A stretch of 64,000 nucleotides of DNA from Sporothrix humicola (taxonomy: Eukaryota; Ascomycota; Sordariomycetes; Ophiostomatales; Ophiostomataceae). This document shows, piece by piece, positions 10,023 to 19,538 of the stretch. Position numbers and translations under genes: made by a program. The notes under the pieces are model-generated. The model saw only the letters and a list, made by a program, of their open reading frames with translations, was not told the DNA's origin and made no database searches. The DNA is taken from positions 1-64,000 of the forward strand of contig WNYE01000016.1 in assembly GCA_021396245.1 (NCBI GenBank). The letters run 5' to 3'. Within the stretch, counting starts at the first letter, position 1, and every line of letters starts with the position of its first letter.

Positions 10023-10748
10023 ATGCCTGCTACTCTTCCCCGCCGCGCTCTTATCGCCGTAACTTCGGCCTCTGCCTCGCTCTTTGATGGCAAAGAGACT
10101 ACGGGTGTCTTTATTACAGAGGCCCTGCACCCATTCAATGTCCTGACGGCTGCCGGCTTCGAAGTCGACCTCGCCTCGGAGACGGGCACCTACACGCCTG
10201 ACTGGCTCTCCCAGCAGCCCGACTTCTTGTCGGGCGACGATCTCAAAGTTTGGCAGGACAAGAACAGCGCCTTCCGCCAGAAGCTGGACAACATGCCCAA
10301 GGCGGCTGACTTGGACGCTAATGCATATGGCCTCTTCTACGCCTCGGCGGGCCATGCCGCGCTCATCGACTACCCCGCCGCCTCGGGCCTGCAGGCCGTC
10401 GCCGAACAGGTCTGGGCCAATGGCGGCGTCGTGTCGTCTGTCTGCCACGGCCCGGCCATTTTTGCCAACGTTGTCGACAAGGCCACGGGTGCGCCGCTCA
10501 TTCAGGGCAAGACCCTAACGGGCTTCACGAGCGAGGCCGAGGACACGATGAAACTGACGGCCGAGCTCAAGTCGTGGGGCCAGCCGCTCGTCGAGGAGCT
10601 GGCGGCCAAGCTGGGCGCCAAGTACACGCGCTCCTCGGGCATCTGGGACGACTACCATGTCGTCGACGGCCGCCTGGTGACGGGCCAGAACCCGGCGAGT
10701 GCGACGTCGACGGCCCGCGCTGCCGTCGAGGTTTTTGAGAAGCTGTGA
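10023..10748 (+). CDS. HSP31: HSP31-like DJ-1/PfpI protein (glutathione-independent glyoxalase)
   Basis: Intronless, 241 aa. The start at 10023 (CACAATG) matches the family N-terminus; the open frame begins 15 codons earlier in CA-rich leader. Yeast Hsp31-type enzymes convert methylglyoxal to D-lactate without glutathione and act as stress chaperones in the cytosol. The catalytic set is visible: Glu33 in FITEALHP, Cys141 and His142 in SSVCHGPAIF (nucleophile elbow), plus the strongly conserved FYASAGHAALIDYP. WDDYHVVDGRLVTGQNPAS near the C-terminus is also typical. Length is normal. An odd glycine-rich leader or fusion is not seen. It shares a divergent promoter with the F-box gene. Assignment is firm; physiological substrate inferred from the family. 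Confidence 0.92.
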   Translation: MPATLPRRALIAVTSASASLFDGKETTGVFITEALHPFNVLTAAGFEVDLASETGTYTPDWLSQQPDFLSGDDLKVWQDKNSAFRQKLDNMPKAADLDANAYGLFYASAGHAALIDYPAASGLQAVAEQVWANGGVVSSVCHGPAIFANVVDKATGAPLIQGKTLTGFTSEAEDTMKLTAELKSWGQPLVEELAAKLGAKYTRSSGIWDDYHVVDGRLVTGQNPASATSTARAAVEVFEKL

Positions 10749-11575
10749 GGGGGATAATGGAAGTGAGACGAGGATAAAAGGAGAAAGAGAGAGACGGAGA
10801 AGATGGGAACATTTGGAAACATGTGGTGAATTTTTGTATTCTTGCGGGGTTTATCAGGGTTAATTTGACGTTTTTGTTCATGATCACGGAGTTATTTCTC
10901 GAATGTTGGCGATCTTTTCCGTTAGTTTTAATTGGCAATTGACGACTGTTGACTTACACGATGCTTTTTCGGATTTAATTCACACTCTTGATTTACTTTC
11001 GTTGGTTTTGATTCGCATTTCAATTTCTCGCACAATCTTGTCCGAAATGGAACGGACCAAACCCCGTGTCCAATGGATTCTCCCATTGCAACTCCTTACA
11101 GGGCAGTAGAAACATCTCCGCAATTTTGTGTTTAGCGATCCTTCAGCACCCCCCAAATTTTGAAATTTTAGGCAAAATGCCACTGCGACTGATTTTAGTT
11201 GCTTTTTGGCTCCTTTATGGTTCCTTTTTTGGTCTCATTTTGGGTTGTTTTTACAGTTGTGAGTGGTTGAAACACCCAACCATGTAAGCGCTAGCTCCTC
11301 TGACCACGCGTTCCAACAGTCCAATAGGGCCCCCCTGGCAATCAACATGCTGCAGTCAAGACCAGGGCCAGTGCCGTCATGCCGGGAGGCAGGGAGCATA
11401 TCGTGGTCCATGGGCTATCCTCCATGGTCATCTTTAAAAGGAGGGCTCTGGCTCGTCCGTTTTGGAAGAGTTGGATTTTTGTTTCTTTTGTCTTTTATTT
11501 GAATGTGTTTTTGAATTCCACCATCGTTTTGTTCTTTCTTCTCATTTTTGATTTCATCTCCTTCATCACGCTGGG
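10749..11575. other. intergenic region before the P450 gene
   Basis: 827 bp. The first 150 bases are purine-rich 3' region of the HSP31-like gene. The remainder is AT-rich, with a CCAAT at about 11070 and a T-rich leader directly before the P450 ATG. No gene seen. Confidence 0.55.
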
Positions 11576-13180
11576 ATGGCCCTTCTCACGGTAGAAACGG
11601 CCCTTTGGCTGGCCGGCCTGTTCACCGTCTACCTCTTTGGTCTCGGCATCTACCGCCTTTTCTTCCACCCCCTCCGCAATGTCCCCGGCCCTCGTCTTGC
11701 TGCCTTGACTCCATGGTACTGCGCCTACTATGATATCTACCTGTGCGGCGTGTACTATAAGAAGATCAAAGAGTTGCACGAGCAATATGGCCCCGTCCTG
11801 CGCATTATGCCCAACGTCGTCCACGTCAACGACCCGTCCTTTGCCGACAAGATCTACACCCAGTCGCCCAAGACCCGCCGCGAGCGGGCGCCAACCGTGC
11901 TCAACATGTTTGCCAAGCACGACTCGATGCTGCCCACAAGGGACCATGATCTGCACCGCCGCCGGCGGGCTGTTCTGTCGCGGTTCTTCTCGCACCAAAA
12001 CGTGCGCCGGTTGGTGCCCGTCATCAATGACAGACTGACAGCACTGCTGGGACGGCTCGAGTCTGGCGGTGCATCTGGCAAGCCTCTTCGTATGCATGCC
12101 TACTTCCAGGCCACGACCAAGGACGTGATCCAGTCGTATGCCTTTGGCGGCGGCGAAATGTGTCTCGAGATGGACGACCTCAATGAGCCCTTTTTCGCTG
12201 TGCTCGACGCCGGCCACCTGACACCCATCACCGTGCACTTTAACTTTATCATGATCGCCCTCACCAAGCTGCCCATGTGGTTGCTCCAGGTTCTAAACCC
12301 GCACATGTCGACTTTTAATGAGTTCATTATCGGCATTACCAAGATGATCGAGTCCATCAAGGCTGGCGACACCGATGAAAACACAAAGAGTGGAAGCGAA
12401 AATGGAAATGGGAACGGAAACGGAAAGGCTGCGTCCGGGAACGAGCGCAGCATTTTCCGCGAGGTCCTCGACAGCGACATTGACGCCTCCAACAAGCGCA
12501 CCGAGCGTCTGGTCGACGAGGCCATGGTGCTGGCCATTGCCGGTACCGACACCACCGCCCATACTCTCGTGGCCATGACCTACCACGTGCTGAGCGATCC
12601 CAACATTTTCCGTCGCCTGCGTGCCGAGCTGGACTCGGTCATGCCCGACCCGACCCTGCCTCCTGACCCGGTCAAACTCGATAGCCTGCCGTTCCTCAAT
12701 GCCCTCATCGAAGAGACCATCCGCATGTACCCGAGCGCCACGCACCGCCAGGACCGTGTGGCCCCTGACGATGACCTTGTCTACACATACGATGACGGCC
12801 ACTCCGTGGTGATTCCACGCGGCTCCTCTGTTGGCATGGCCGCGCCTCTGCTCAACCGCTCGCCCAAAATGTACAAAGACCCAGACACGTTCGACCCGGA
12901 CCGCTTCATCGAGGACCCGACACTGGCCCGCCGCAGCATGACCTTTTCCAAGGGCGCCCGCCAGTGCATCGGCATCAACCTGGCCTACCAGGAGCTGCAG
13001 ACTTTCACGGCCGGTCTGTTCCGCAAATATTCTCCGTACGATCCGTCCCTGGCCAAGCAGAGGGGTCCGACAATGGAGCTGTACGAGACGACCTTGGCCG
13101 ATATCGAGCTGTACTCGGATTATGTGACGCCTCATCCCAGACCAGGCAGTAAGGGTCTGCATGTGCTCATTCGGGAGTGA
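11576..13180 (+). CDS. cytochrome P450 monooxygenase (trichodiene-oxygenase/CYP58-like)
   Basis: Intronless, 534 aa. An N-terminal membrane anchor (about residues 7-27) is followed by the proline hinge FFHPLRNVPGPRLAA, so it is an ER-anchored microsomal P450. The I-helix oxygen-binding motif is AGTDTT from Ala322; the K-helix ExxR is Glu379-Arg382 (EETIR). PERF-type FDPDRF follows, and the heme loop FSKGARQCIG has Cys464 as thiolate ligand, all in normal order and spacing. Between roughly residues 263 and 290 there is a low-complexity Asn/Gly insert (NGNGNGNGK) in a surface-loop position. The overall pattern (GIYRLFFHPL, GPVLRIMPNVVHV) resembles the trichodiene-oxygenase-like group from memory, but no trichothecene genes are nearby. 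The substrate is unknown. It ends tail-to-tail with an SDR gene. Confidence 0.92.
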   Translation: MALLTVETALWLAGLFTVYLFGLGIYRLFFHPLRNVPGPRLAALTPWYCAYYDIYLCGVYYKKIKELHEQYGPVLRIMPNVVHVNDPSFADKIYTQSPKTRRERAPTVLNMFAKHDSMLPTRDHDLHRRRRAVLSRFFSHQNVRRLVPVINDRLTALLGRLESGGASGKPLRMHAYFQATTKDVIQSYAFGGGEMCLEMDDLNEPFFAVLDAGHLTPITVHFNFIMIALTKLPMWLLQVLNPHMSTFNEFIIGITKMIESIKAGDTDENTKSGSENGNGNGNGKAASGNERSIFREVLDSDIDASNKRTERLVDEAMVLAIAGTDTTAHTLVAMTYHVLSDPNIFRRLRAELDSVMPDPTLPPDPVKLDSLPFLNALIEETIRMYPSATHRQDRVAPDDDLVYTYDDGHSVVIPRGSSVGMAAPLLNRSPKMYKDPDTFDPDRFIEDPTLARRSMTFSKGARQCIGINLAYQELQTFTAGLFRKYSPYDPSLAKQRGPTMELYETTLADIELYSDYVTPHPRPGSKGLHVLIRE

Positions 13181-13807
13181 AGGGAAAGCGGCGGTGACTG
13201 TGACGTTGTTCAAAGGTGGATAATTAGCATATGTTAGTATACTTGGCAATCTGACTGCATTTTCTGGATGTAAGTATGGAGTATGGAATCAATAGGAAAA
13301 CTTGCACCAACATTTAAACAAGATAACCAGGCACTTACAGTTAATTATCCCCAAATCGGTTATTAAGCTATTATGTCCGTCCATCTGGTTTGCACCCTGT
13401 TGTGTGTGAGGTGCGGGCTTCCTCAACGGACTACATGATGCGTCAAGCTTGATCTAGAATCTGATGGCGGTAGGGACGATGTTTTTGGGGCATGCTGGAT
13501 TCGAGTGTGGGGTGCTGTCAATGGATGCTGGTTCTATCTATCTCATGTAATGTCAGTTTATTATTGCACGAAACGGTGACGTTTTGGATATTGCAAATGC
13601 AGTTTTGATTATTAGGCAGCATCTATTCGTAGACACATAAAGGCTGGCATAGGCTAGCTCAGTAAGAGAAACCTATGAAGAGTATAAGTCGTAGTGATAC
13701 ACATTAGGTCGTCGTCGTCGATTTTATCGTTTTGGTGTGGAAAGACACCATTGTTGCTTGTCTCAAAACACCCTTTTCCACCTCACCTCACTTCACTTCA
13801 CCCCCAC
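13181..13807. other. convergent 3' region
   Basis: 627 bp between the ends of the P450 (+) and the SDR (-). AT-rich with no open frame of note. Nothing else recognised. Confidence 0.5.
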
Positions 13808-15376
13808 CTACTTCTTCAGCGTCTTAGCCGTCGTTCCAATCTTATTCAGATCGTCTGCCATCGACACGCTGCTGCGGTACTTGACCCACGAGCCCTGGTC
13901 CACGCCCTTATGCTCCAGATTCCAGTCAAGTAGCTCCTGCACAACTCCGTCCATCGTCTCCACAAGGCCGCGGTACGCCAGACCGCCCTCCTTGACCGAC
14001 TTGCTGGCCGGGTCGTTGGTTGCATACAAATGCGTCACGATGGAAAACAGTGCAGGCTGCAGGTGCTTGATGTCGCCCTTGAGCTGCGGCAGGATACCCT
14101 TGAGGAAGGGGAACCGCTGCGGCAGCTTGATGTAGCCTTCGACGGCGTACGACATGAGAAGCATCTGCACCGGGATTAGCGACACTGTGCGGAACGGCGT
14201 CACACTAAGCTTCTCAATCGCAAACCACAGATCCTGGAACCGGATGGGGGCGTTGGGGTCCGTCACCGTAAACGGCCGGCCGGCTTGCGGCATCGTCGAC
14301 GACCGGGGGTCTGCCAGCACAGCCTCAAAGTTCAGGTGTGCCACAGAGCAGTTCATGCCGTGCACAAACGAATTTACGATATTATATGCCCAGGACGGCA
14401 GAACCTCGCTGTTCAGGGGCGTTCCCACGGTGTTGTCGGTCGGGTGGCCGTAGATGCCGTTGGCCGGCCGGATCGTGCCTGTGCGCATGGTCTCGCAGTT
14501 GGCGTCACAAACTAAACGCTCCGCCGTGGCCTTGGACGCTGCGTAGGCCGCGAAGAACTCGTTGAAGGGGCGCAGGGGCCGGAAGAAATCGTCCTCATGG
14601 AGCTGCTGTACAAAGTTCTTGGGCCAACCGGTGAGCACGCGCCATGGTGACAAGAAAAACTCGACAAAGCGAATGGTAATCGATGCCGAGGCTGTTGACA
14701 CGAAGACGCTGGCACCGGCACGGCGGGACGCAGCCAGAACGTTCTTGGTACCTTCGATATTTATGCGCTCCAAGAATCGGTATGCGGACTGGGTGCGGTC
14801 GGATGGGTTAATGACGGCGGCGGTATGGAAGACGGTCAGCGGCAGCTTGGCTACCGACTTGGGCCACGGCTTGTTGAACGCGGCATCGGTCGACGCGGGT
14901 GACGAAATATCGGTATGGATGACATCCACTTCTTTAGCGGGCCCGTCGAGCATGTCTCGCCGGTGCATCTCTTGGAAGTCGACAATGCGAATGCTCTCGG
15001 GAGACTGACCACGTGCGAGAAGCTGCAGGGCGATGTATCCACCAACGAGGCCTATTTTTGTCAGTCAATTGTGATGTATTAATGCACAGGGCGTGAAAGG
15101 CTTACCGCAGCCGCCAGTGATGATGTAGCGGCGGTCCAGCTTTGGCGGCAGGCCATCCTTTGTGGTTTCAACATTGATGGGATCTTTCTGAAGTCGGGTA
15201 TATGTCTCTCTCAGCGTTTTCTCGGTCCATGGTGCCTGCTTTAGTTTCATGATATCGTCAGGAGTGCCTCGCATGCGTCGATTGACCAGGGCGAGGTAGA
15301 AGAAAACGAAAACAGACAGAAGCGTGGCGCCGGCTAGTAACGGGCTCTGCGCCAGAACGCGCACCAGGGCGTTCAT
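13808..15376 (-). CDS. membrane-anchored 3-beta-HSD-like NAD(P)-dependent SDR (extended type)
   Basis: Two exons, 15376-15106 and 15051-13808, 504 aa. The intron (GTAAGC ... AATAG) interrupts the nucleotide-binding loop; splicing rebuilds the signature TGGCGLVG (residues 87-94). An N-terminal hydrophobic anchor spans about residues 12-34 (AGATLLSVFVFFYLALV), so it is probably ER-bound. The catalytic pair is Tyr260/Lys264 in AYAASK, with the upstream Ser in STASAS. TVFHTAAVINPSD corresponds to the family HxAA region. The 3-beta-HSD/isomerase family acts on steroid C3 or C4-decarboxylation intermediates and on many secondary metabolites. The fused linker of about 50 residues between anchor and Rossmann fold is long. 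It neighbours a P450 tail-to-tail; a shared pathway is possible but unproven. Confidence 0.87.
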
Positions 15377-17090
15377 GGTGGCGGATAGATCGGAAAAAAC
15401 AGGCTAGAGGACGCAAAGAGTGCCAGTTCGATAGGGGGAAGCAGGTTTGAAGATGTTGACAGGTGGAAGATGGTGTGAAAAGAGAGAAGACGGGAAGGGA
15501 TGTCTGGCAGTAGGTCGAGGATGAGAGAACGACGCCTTTAAGTATGCTGTGAGTCCAATTGAGAGGTGTAGGCGATTTAAAGGGTAGCTAAAAACGCCGA
15601 TTGCTTGACGTGTAGGTAGGCGAGCGGGAAGCCGGCAACGGAGAAAAAGAAATATTGAAGGTGAGAAAGCTTGGGAGAACGCGTGAGATACGAGCTCTAA
15701 ACTTTGATCTCAGAGCCCACAACAATTGAAGATGATCCCATGTCGCCCGACAGGAAAGAGCAAAAGAGGGGTGCTGTCAAGCTTTTTGGGGCAACCGGGC
15801 GTTTTGCCTGTGCCATTTCTTACTGTTCTGGCTGGAGAAACGCGGGAAGGAGCAACCCGTCGACCGTGCCGGCGAGCGGGGGATGTAGGCGAGGTAGGGC
15901 AAGAACGACCCTTGGTTTCTGCTGAACCTGGATCATTTTTTGGTGATTTTCTAGCAACAATTGCCTGTTTAGGAAAAGCGTCAGGTCCGCACCGTGTTCT
16001 AACAGAAGTTACGCGACGCCTGGGAAGGTGAGAACAGCAGGTGCTCTCCAGCGGAATCGGCGCAATCACAGAAACACCGTGTTGGTGTATGGGCACGTTT
16101 CGATGTCGACTTCTAGAACCAGAATTGTCGTGTATTAACACAAGGCTGGAAAATCCAACGGTAGACTTGCATTAAAGGATGAATGCAGGGACCTAGGATG
16201 GAATCCACTCTCTGTACGATGCTGAATCCGTAACGCGCTCTTTCTCCAATTGGCTCGCCAGAAGATCAGGAAAGGACGACCTGGACCTCCATTCCAGTTA
16301 CGGCAGCTACCTCAAGCAAGGATCAAAAGCGCAGGTGCGATGCACGGGATCTTTCTGTATTCGCCGTTCGTGCTTCATTTCAAAACGATAAAAAAAAGTG
16401 TGGCTGCTGGAAACAAAGCCGTTGTGGAATACTCACGACCGCTAGAAGGCTAGCTCCAGGGCGTGCCGCAAATCCACACCCACCTGGCACTGTTAAAAAA
16501 GCGGGGAAGCCATACACAGTACATCTCGGTCCGCTCCCAACGGCCAACCTCGCGTTGATTCCACAACTAGTTCAACTTCTTGGCAACTTTCTGAAGAGAG
16601 ATAGAACACGGTCAGCAAGCGAGTAACGGCAGTCGCTCCGGGCTTTATTTTTTCTTTTATTCTCAAAGCATGTCGGAGACTGACCTAGATCCGACGACCA
16701 TCAACCAAAGACAAAACGGACGTCATCGAAAATATCGATAAAATAGGGGAATATGAAGCTTCATTCGAGACAAAACGACACGACCAGTTTGCCTATGGAA
16801 GATGAAAACGCGTCTGTCGAGGCATCATTTAGCGACGTCAAATAATTGACGATAATTCGCCTGAAAAAAGCCACTACATTTGGCCGACAACAAACCAACT
16901 AATCATGCTCGTTCGCATCCTGCCAGCCTTGGCCAGTGGCCATTGGACAGCTCAAAGCTGGGGCAGCACAAACCAGGCTTATCAGGGTGCCGGGTTTCTG
17001 CCAGGATGAGGCTCAATCGTCAAAACAAGCGCGTTGCGTGTGCTCAGAACACACCAAAACAGCTTTTGATCGACAGAACAGCACCTCACG
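15377..17090. other. divergent intergenic region, SDR (-) / HET (+)
   Basis: 1.7 kb. Open frames on both strands at 15704-16141 overlap each other, lack domains and are not supported. A purine-rich leader is present for the SDR gene (15377-15530, read on the minus strand as pyrimidine-rich). Nothing else recognised. Confidence 0.5.
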
Positions 17091-19538
17091 ATGGACTCAC
17101 CCACCGAAAATGAAGAACCCGAAAACAACGTCTGCCAAGGATGCCATGTCTACTGGTTCAAGCTCAAAATGTGGCACACGGGCTCGTTGCCGGCCAAAAA
17201 GACAACCGTCAAGCATATTCAGGACGCAGCAGCGAGCGGCGACTGTCCGTGCTGCCGCGTGCTTGTGGACGCGTTTGCGGCGATGACGCCGGAGTGGCAA
17301 GCCAGGCTGCAAGCCGACCAAATTGCAGTGCTCTGGCGGATGGACAGTCTTGTTGTCCAGCTGCGTGGCGACCGCGGCCGCAACAGCCCCGGTGGACTGA
17401 CCATCTATGGGCACGCTGATGGACCACAATTTGACCGTGAGGTTAGATTCGCTGTGCGCTCCGAGGTCATGGCCGACACGAAGAGCGAGGATGCATCTCG
17501 AACTGCAAATGCTTGGCTTACGGATTGTGTGAATAACCACCCAGACTGTGCGCAGCCGTTTTTCTCGACGACGCCGAATGCAGCAACGGCAACAAGTACC
17601 TTTTTTCCAACGCGGGTGCTTGATGTCGGTGGGAACGACAAAGACCGTATTGTGCTTGTGAAAAATGCATCAGCTAGCTCACCGTATGTCGCTCTCAGCT
17701 ACTGCTGGGGACCTGATCCCAGCGGCACGGTCACGACAATCAATGGCAATGTGGACGTCCATATGGACCCGCAGCGTGGCATCGGCTTGTCAACTTTACC
17801 CCAGACGATTCAGGACGCGGTTCTTGTGTGCCGGCGTCTGAATGTGCGCTATCTCTGGATTGACGCACTATGCATTGTGCAGGACGACGGCGACGACTGG
17901 AGGCGCGAGGCGGCGCAGATGTGCAACGTCTATCAGCGATCGCATATGACAATCGCCGCTCATCGGGCCTCTGCATGCCAGCACGGTTTCTTGGGGACGC
18001 AAGAGTTTGGCAAAGAGGAACAACAGACCGTTTTCTGGGCAGATGATATCACTAACAGCACCAATGATGATACTCCGCCCACAAAAAAGAAAATGGTGCT
18101 CCGTGCCGAGTACAGTGGCATTCATGCCCTTCCAGCGGCGCCCCTCGGTACACGCGCCTGGACTCTACAAGAGGTAGTTCTGCCACGACGAATCCTGCAC
18201 TTTTTCGAATATGAGATGGCCTGGGAGTGCCAGACTACACATCACTGCGAGTGTGGCGAGACGACTGGCTTCGACAATCCACATCTACCCATGCTCGGCC
18301 TCGGACTGCGCTCTATGGATAAGGACAACCCGAACAAAACCGGAAACATCCAAGTTGACCGCAGCCAGATCGCCAAACTCAACTGGATGTCTCTGGTCGA
18401 GCAGTATTCAAAACGGAACCTGACTCGCCTGTCAGACAAGCTCATCGCCATGGACGGTCTGGCCCGAATGGTGGAGGGCGCTACAAAAGCAGCATCTGGT
18501 CACAGCGGTGTTCCTGTGGGCCGGCTTCCACCACTCAGCACAGACAATACGGTGATTCGGTCGGCGTATGTTGAGGGCCTCTTCGTTGCCGACTTCGCTC
18601 AGCAGCTGATGTGGGGGGTGTCGCAGAACAGCATCACAGCGTCTTCACCACTACCACTCACATCCCCTGGACCTACAAAACGACGGATATCTCCCGACTT
18701 GCACGCGCCATCATGGTCGTGGGCTTCGATCGATGCGCCTGTAGGCTACTCTATGATCTACTCTGAGAACGCCGAGAGCCTGCTCCGTATCCAGGGCTTC
18801 GACCCATGCACAATAGCTGGAGGCGATGCCAAAGTGACTGGTGTGCGCCTCACGGCAACTGTCGTCCCTGCAACACTGAGAACTATGGCTCCCGTCGACA
18901 CAATGGGCGGCCGTCCTGGGCCAGCGTCCCGGAGGCAGCCGCTTGTATCGCGGCCAAACATTGTGCGGGCCTTCAACGGTCTATCGTACAATGTCTTTTG
19001 CGACGATGTTCAGGCACCAGATCTGTTTTTAGACAGTCTAGATCTGCCGTGCTGGGTCGCAGACGATTCAATGCACAACAACGGCATACGGCAGCAGTGG
19101 CTCAAGAAGCATGGAAGTGCCACTGACACGGAGACGGACAACGCATTGACTCGCAGCTGCCAGCACAACCGCGTCCGGCACATACGCCAGATTGTTGAAA
19201 GACAGGATAAAGCCTTTGGTAACGGCCAAGTCAAGTGGTGCGATACCTGTCGTGTATGGCCGACCGACGATGCTGCCTGGGAGAATATCGAGGCCAGCAT
19301 CACGGAAAACGCCACAAAGCCAACAACGCCAATACCTGGCCTGTCTCTTCTGATGCAAGTGTTTCGAAAGCGTGAGGCTGGCTCTTTTACTGTTTACTTT
19401 CTAGCCCTGCGTCCATCAGGCAAAGTACCTGGTGCGTGGGAGCGGTTCGGTCATGGTCGATATGTGACGTGGGATAGAGCAGGTCCTCAAGTGGACCTCT
19501 TTTGGGGCGGCAAGTCCAAGGATATGTTGCTGGTGTAA
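17091..19538 (+). CDS. HET-domain (heterokaryon incompatibility) protein
   Basis: Intronless, 815 aa from ATG 17091 (CACGATGG). HET proteins mediate nonself recognition and programmed cell death after hyphal fusion. All three conserved blocks are visible: YVALSYCWG (about residues 199-207), RYLWIDALCIVQDD (253-266) with the following WRREAAQMCNVYQRSHMTIAA, and GTRAWTLQEVVLPRR (353-367). The N-terminus has a cysteine-rich pair, CQGC and DCPCC, common upstream of HET domains. The C-terminal 440 residues have no recognised effector or repeat domain (no WD40, NACHT or ankyrin); a second Cys pair, WCDTC, is near residue 715. Such genes are usually multicopy and polymorphic. Family assignment is firm; partner locus unknown. 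Confidence 0.92.
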   Translation: MDSPTENEEPENNVCQGCHVYWFKLKMWHTGSLPAKKTTVKHIQDAAASGDCPCCRVLVDAFAAMTPEWQARLQADQIAVLWRMDSLVVQLRGDRGRNSPGGLTIYGHADGPQFDREVRFAVRSEVMADTKSEDASRTANAWLTDCVNNHPDCAQPFFSTTPNAATATSTFFPTRVLDVGGNDKDRIVLVKNASASSPYVALSYCWGPDPSGTVTTINGNVDVHMDPQRGIGLSTLPQTIQDAVLVCRRLNVRYLWIDALCIVQDDGDDWRREAAQMCNVYQRSHMTIAAHRASACQHGFLGTQEFGKEEQQTVFWADDITNSTNDDTPPTKKKMVLRAEYSGIHALPAAPLGTRAWTLQEVVLPRRILHFFEYEMAWECQTTHHCECGETTGFDNPHLPMLGLGLRSMDKDNPNKTGNIQVDRSQIAKLNWMSLVEQYSKRNLTRLSDKLIAMDGLARMVEGATKAASGHSGVPVGRLPPLSTDNTVIRSAYVEGLFVADFAQQLMWGVSQNSITASSPLPLTSPGPTKRRISPDLHAPSWSWASIDAPVGYSMIYSENAESLLRIQGFDPCTIAGGDAKVTGVRLTATVVPATLRTMAPVDTMGGRPGPASRRQPLVSRPNIVRAFNGLSYNVFCDDVQAPDLFLDSLDLPCWVADDSMHNNGIRQQWLKKHGSATDTETDNALTRSCQHNRVRHIRQIVERQDKAFGNGQVKWCDTCRVWPTDDAAWENIEASITENATKPTTPIPGLSLLMQVFRKREAGSFTVYFLALRPSGKVPGAWERFGHGRYVTWDRAGPQVDLFWGGKSKDMLLV

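Noticed and set aside
11576..15376. P450 plus SDR as a secondary-metabolite cluster
   Set aside because: No backbone synthase, transporter or pathway regulator adjoining them; tail-to-tail pairing alone is weak evidence.
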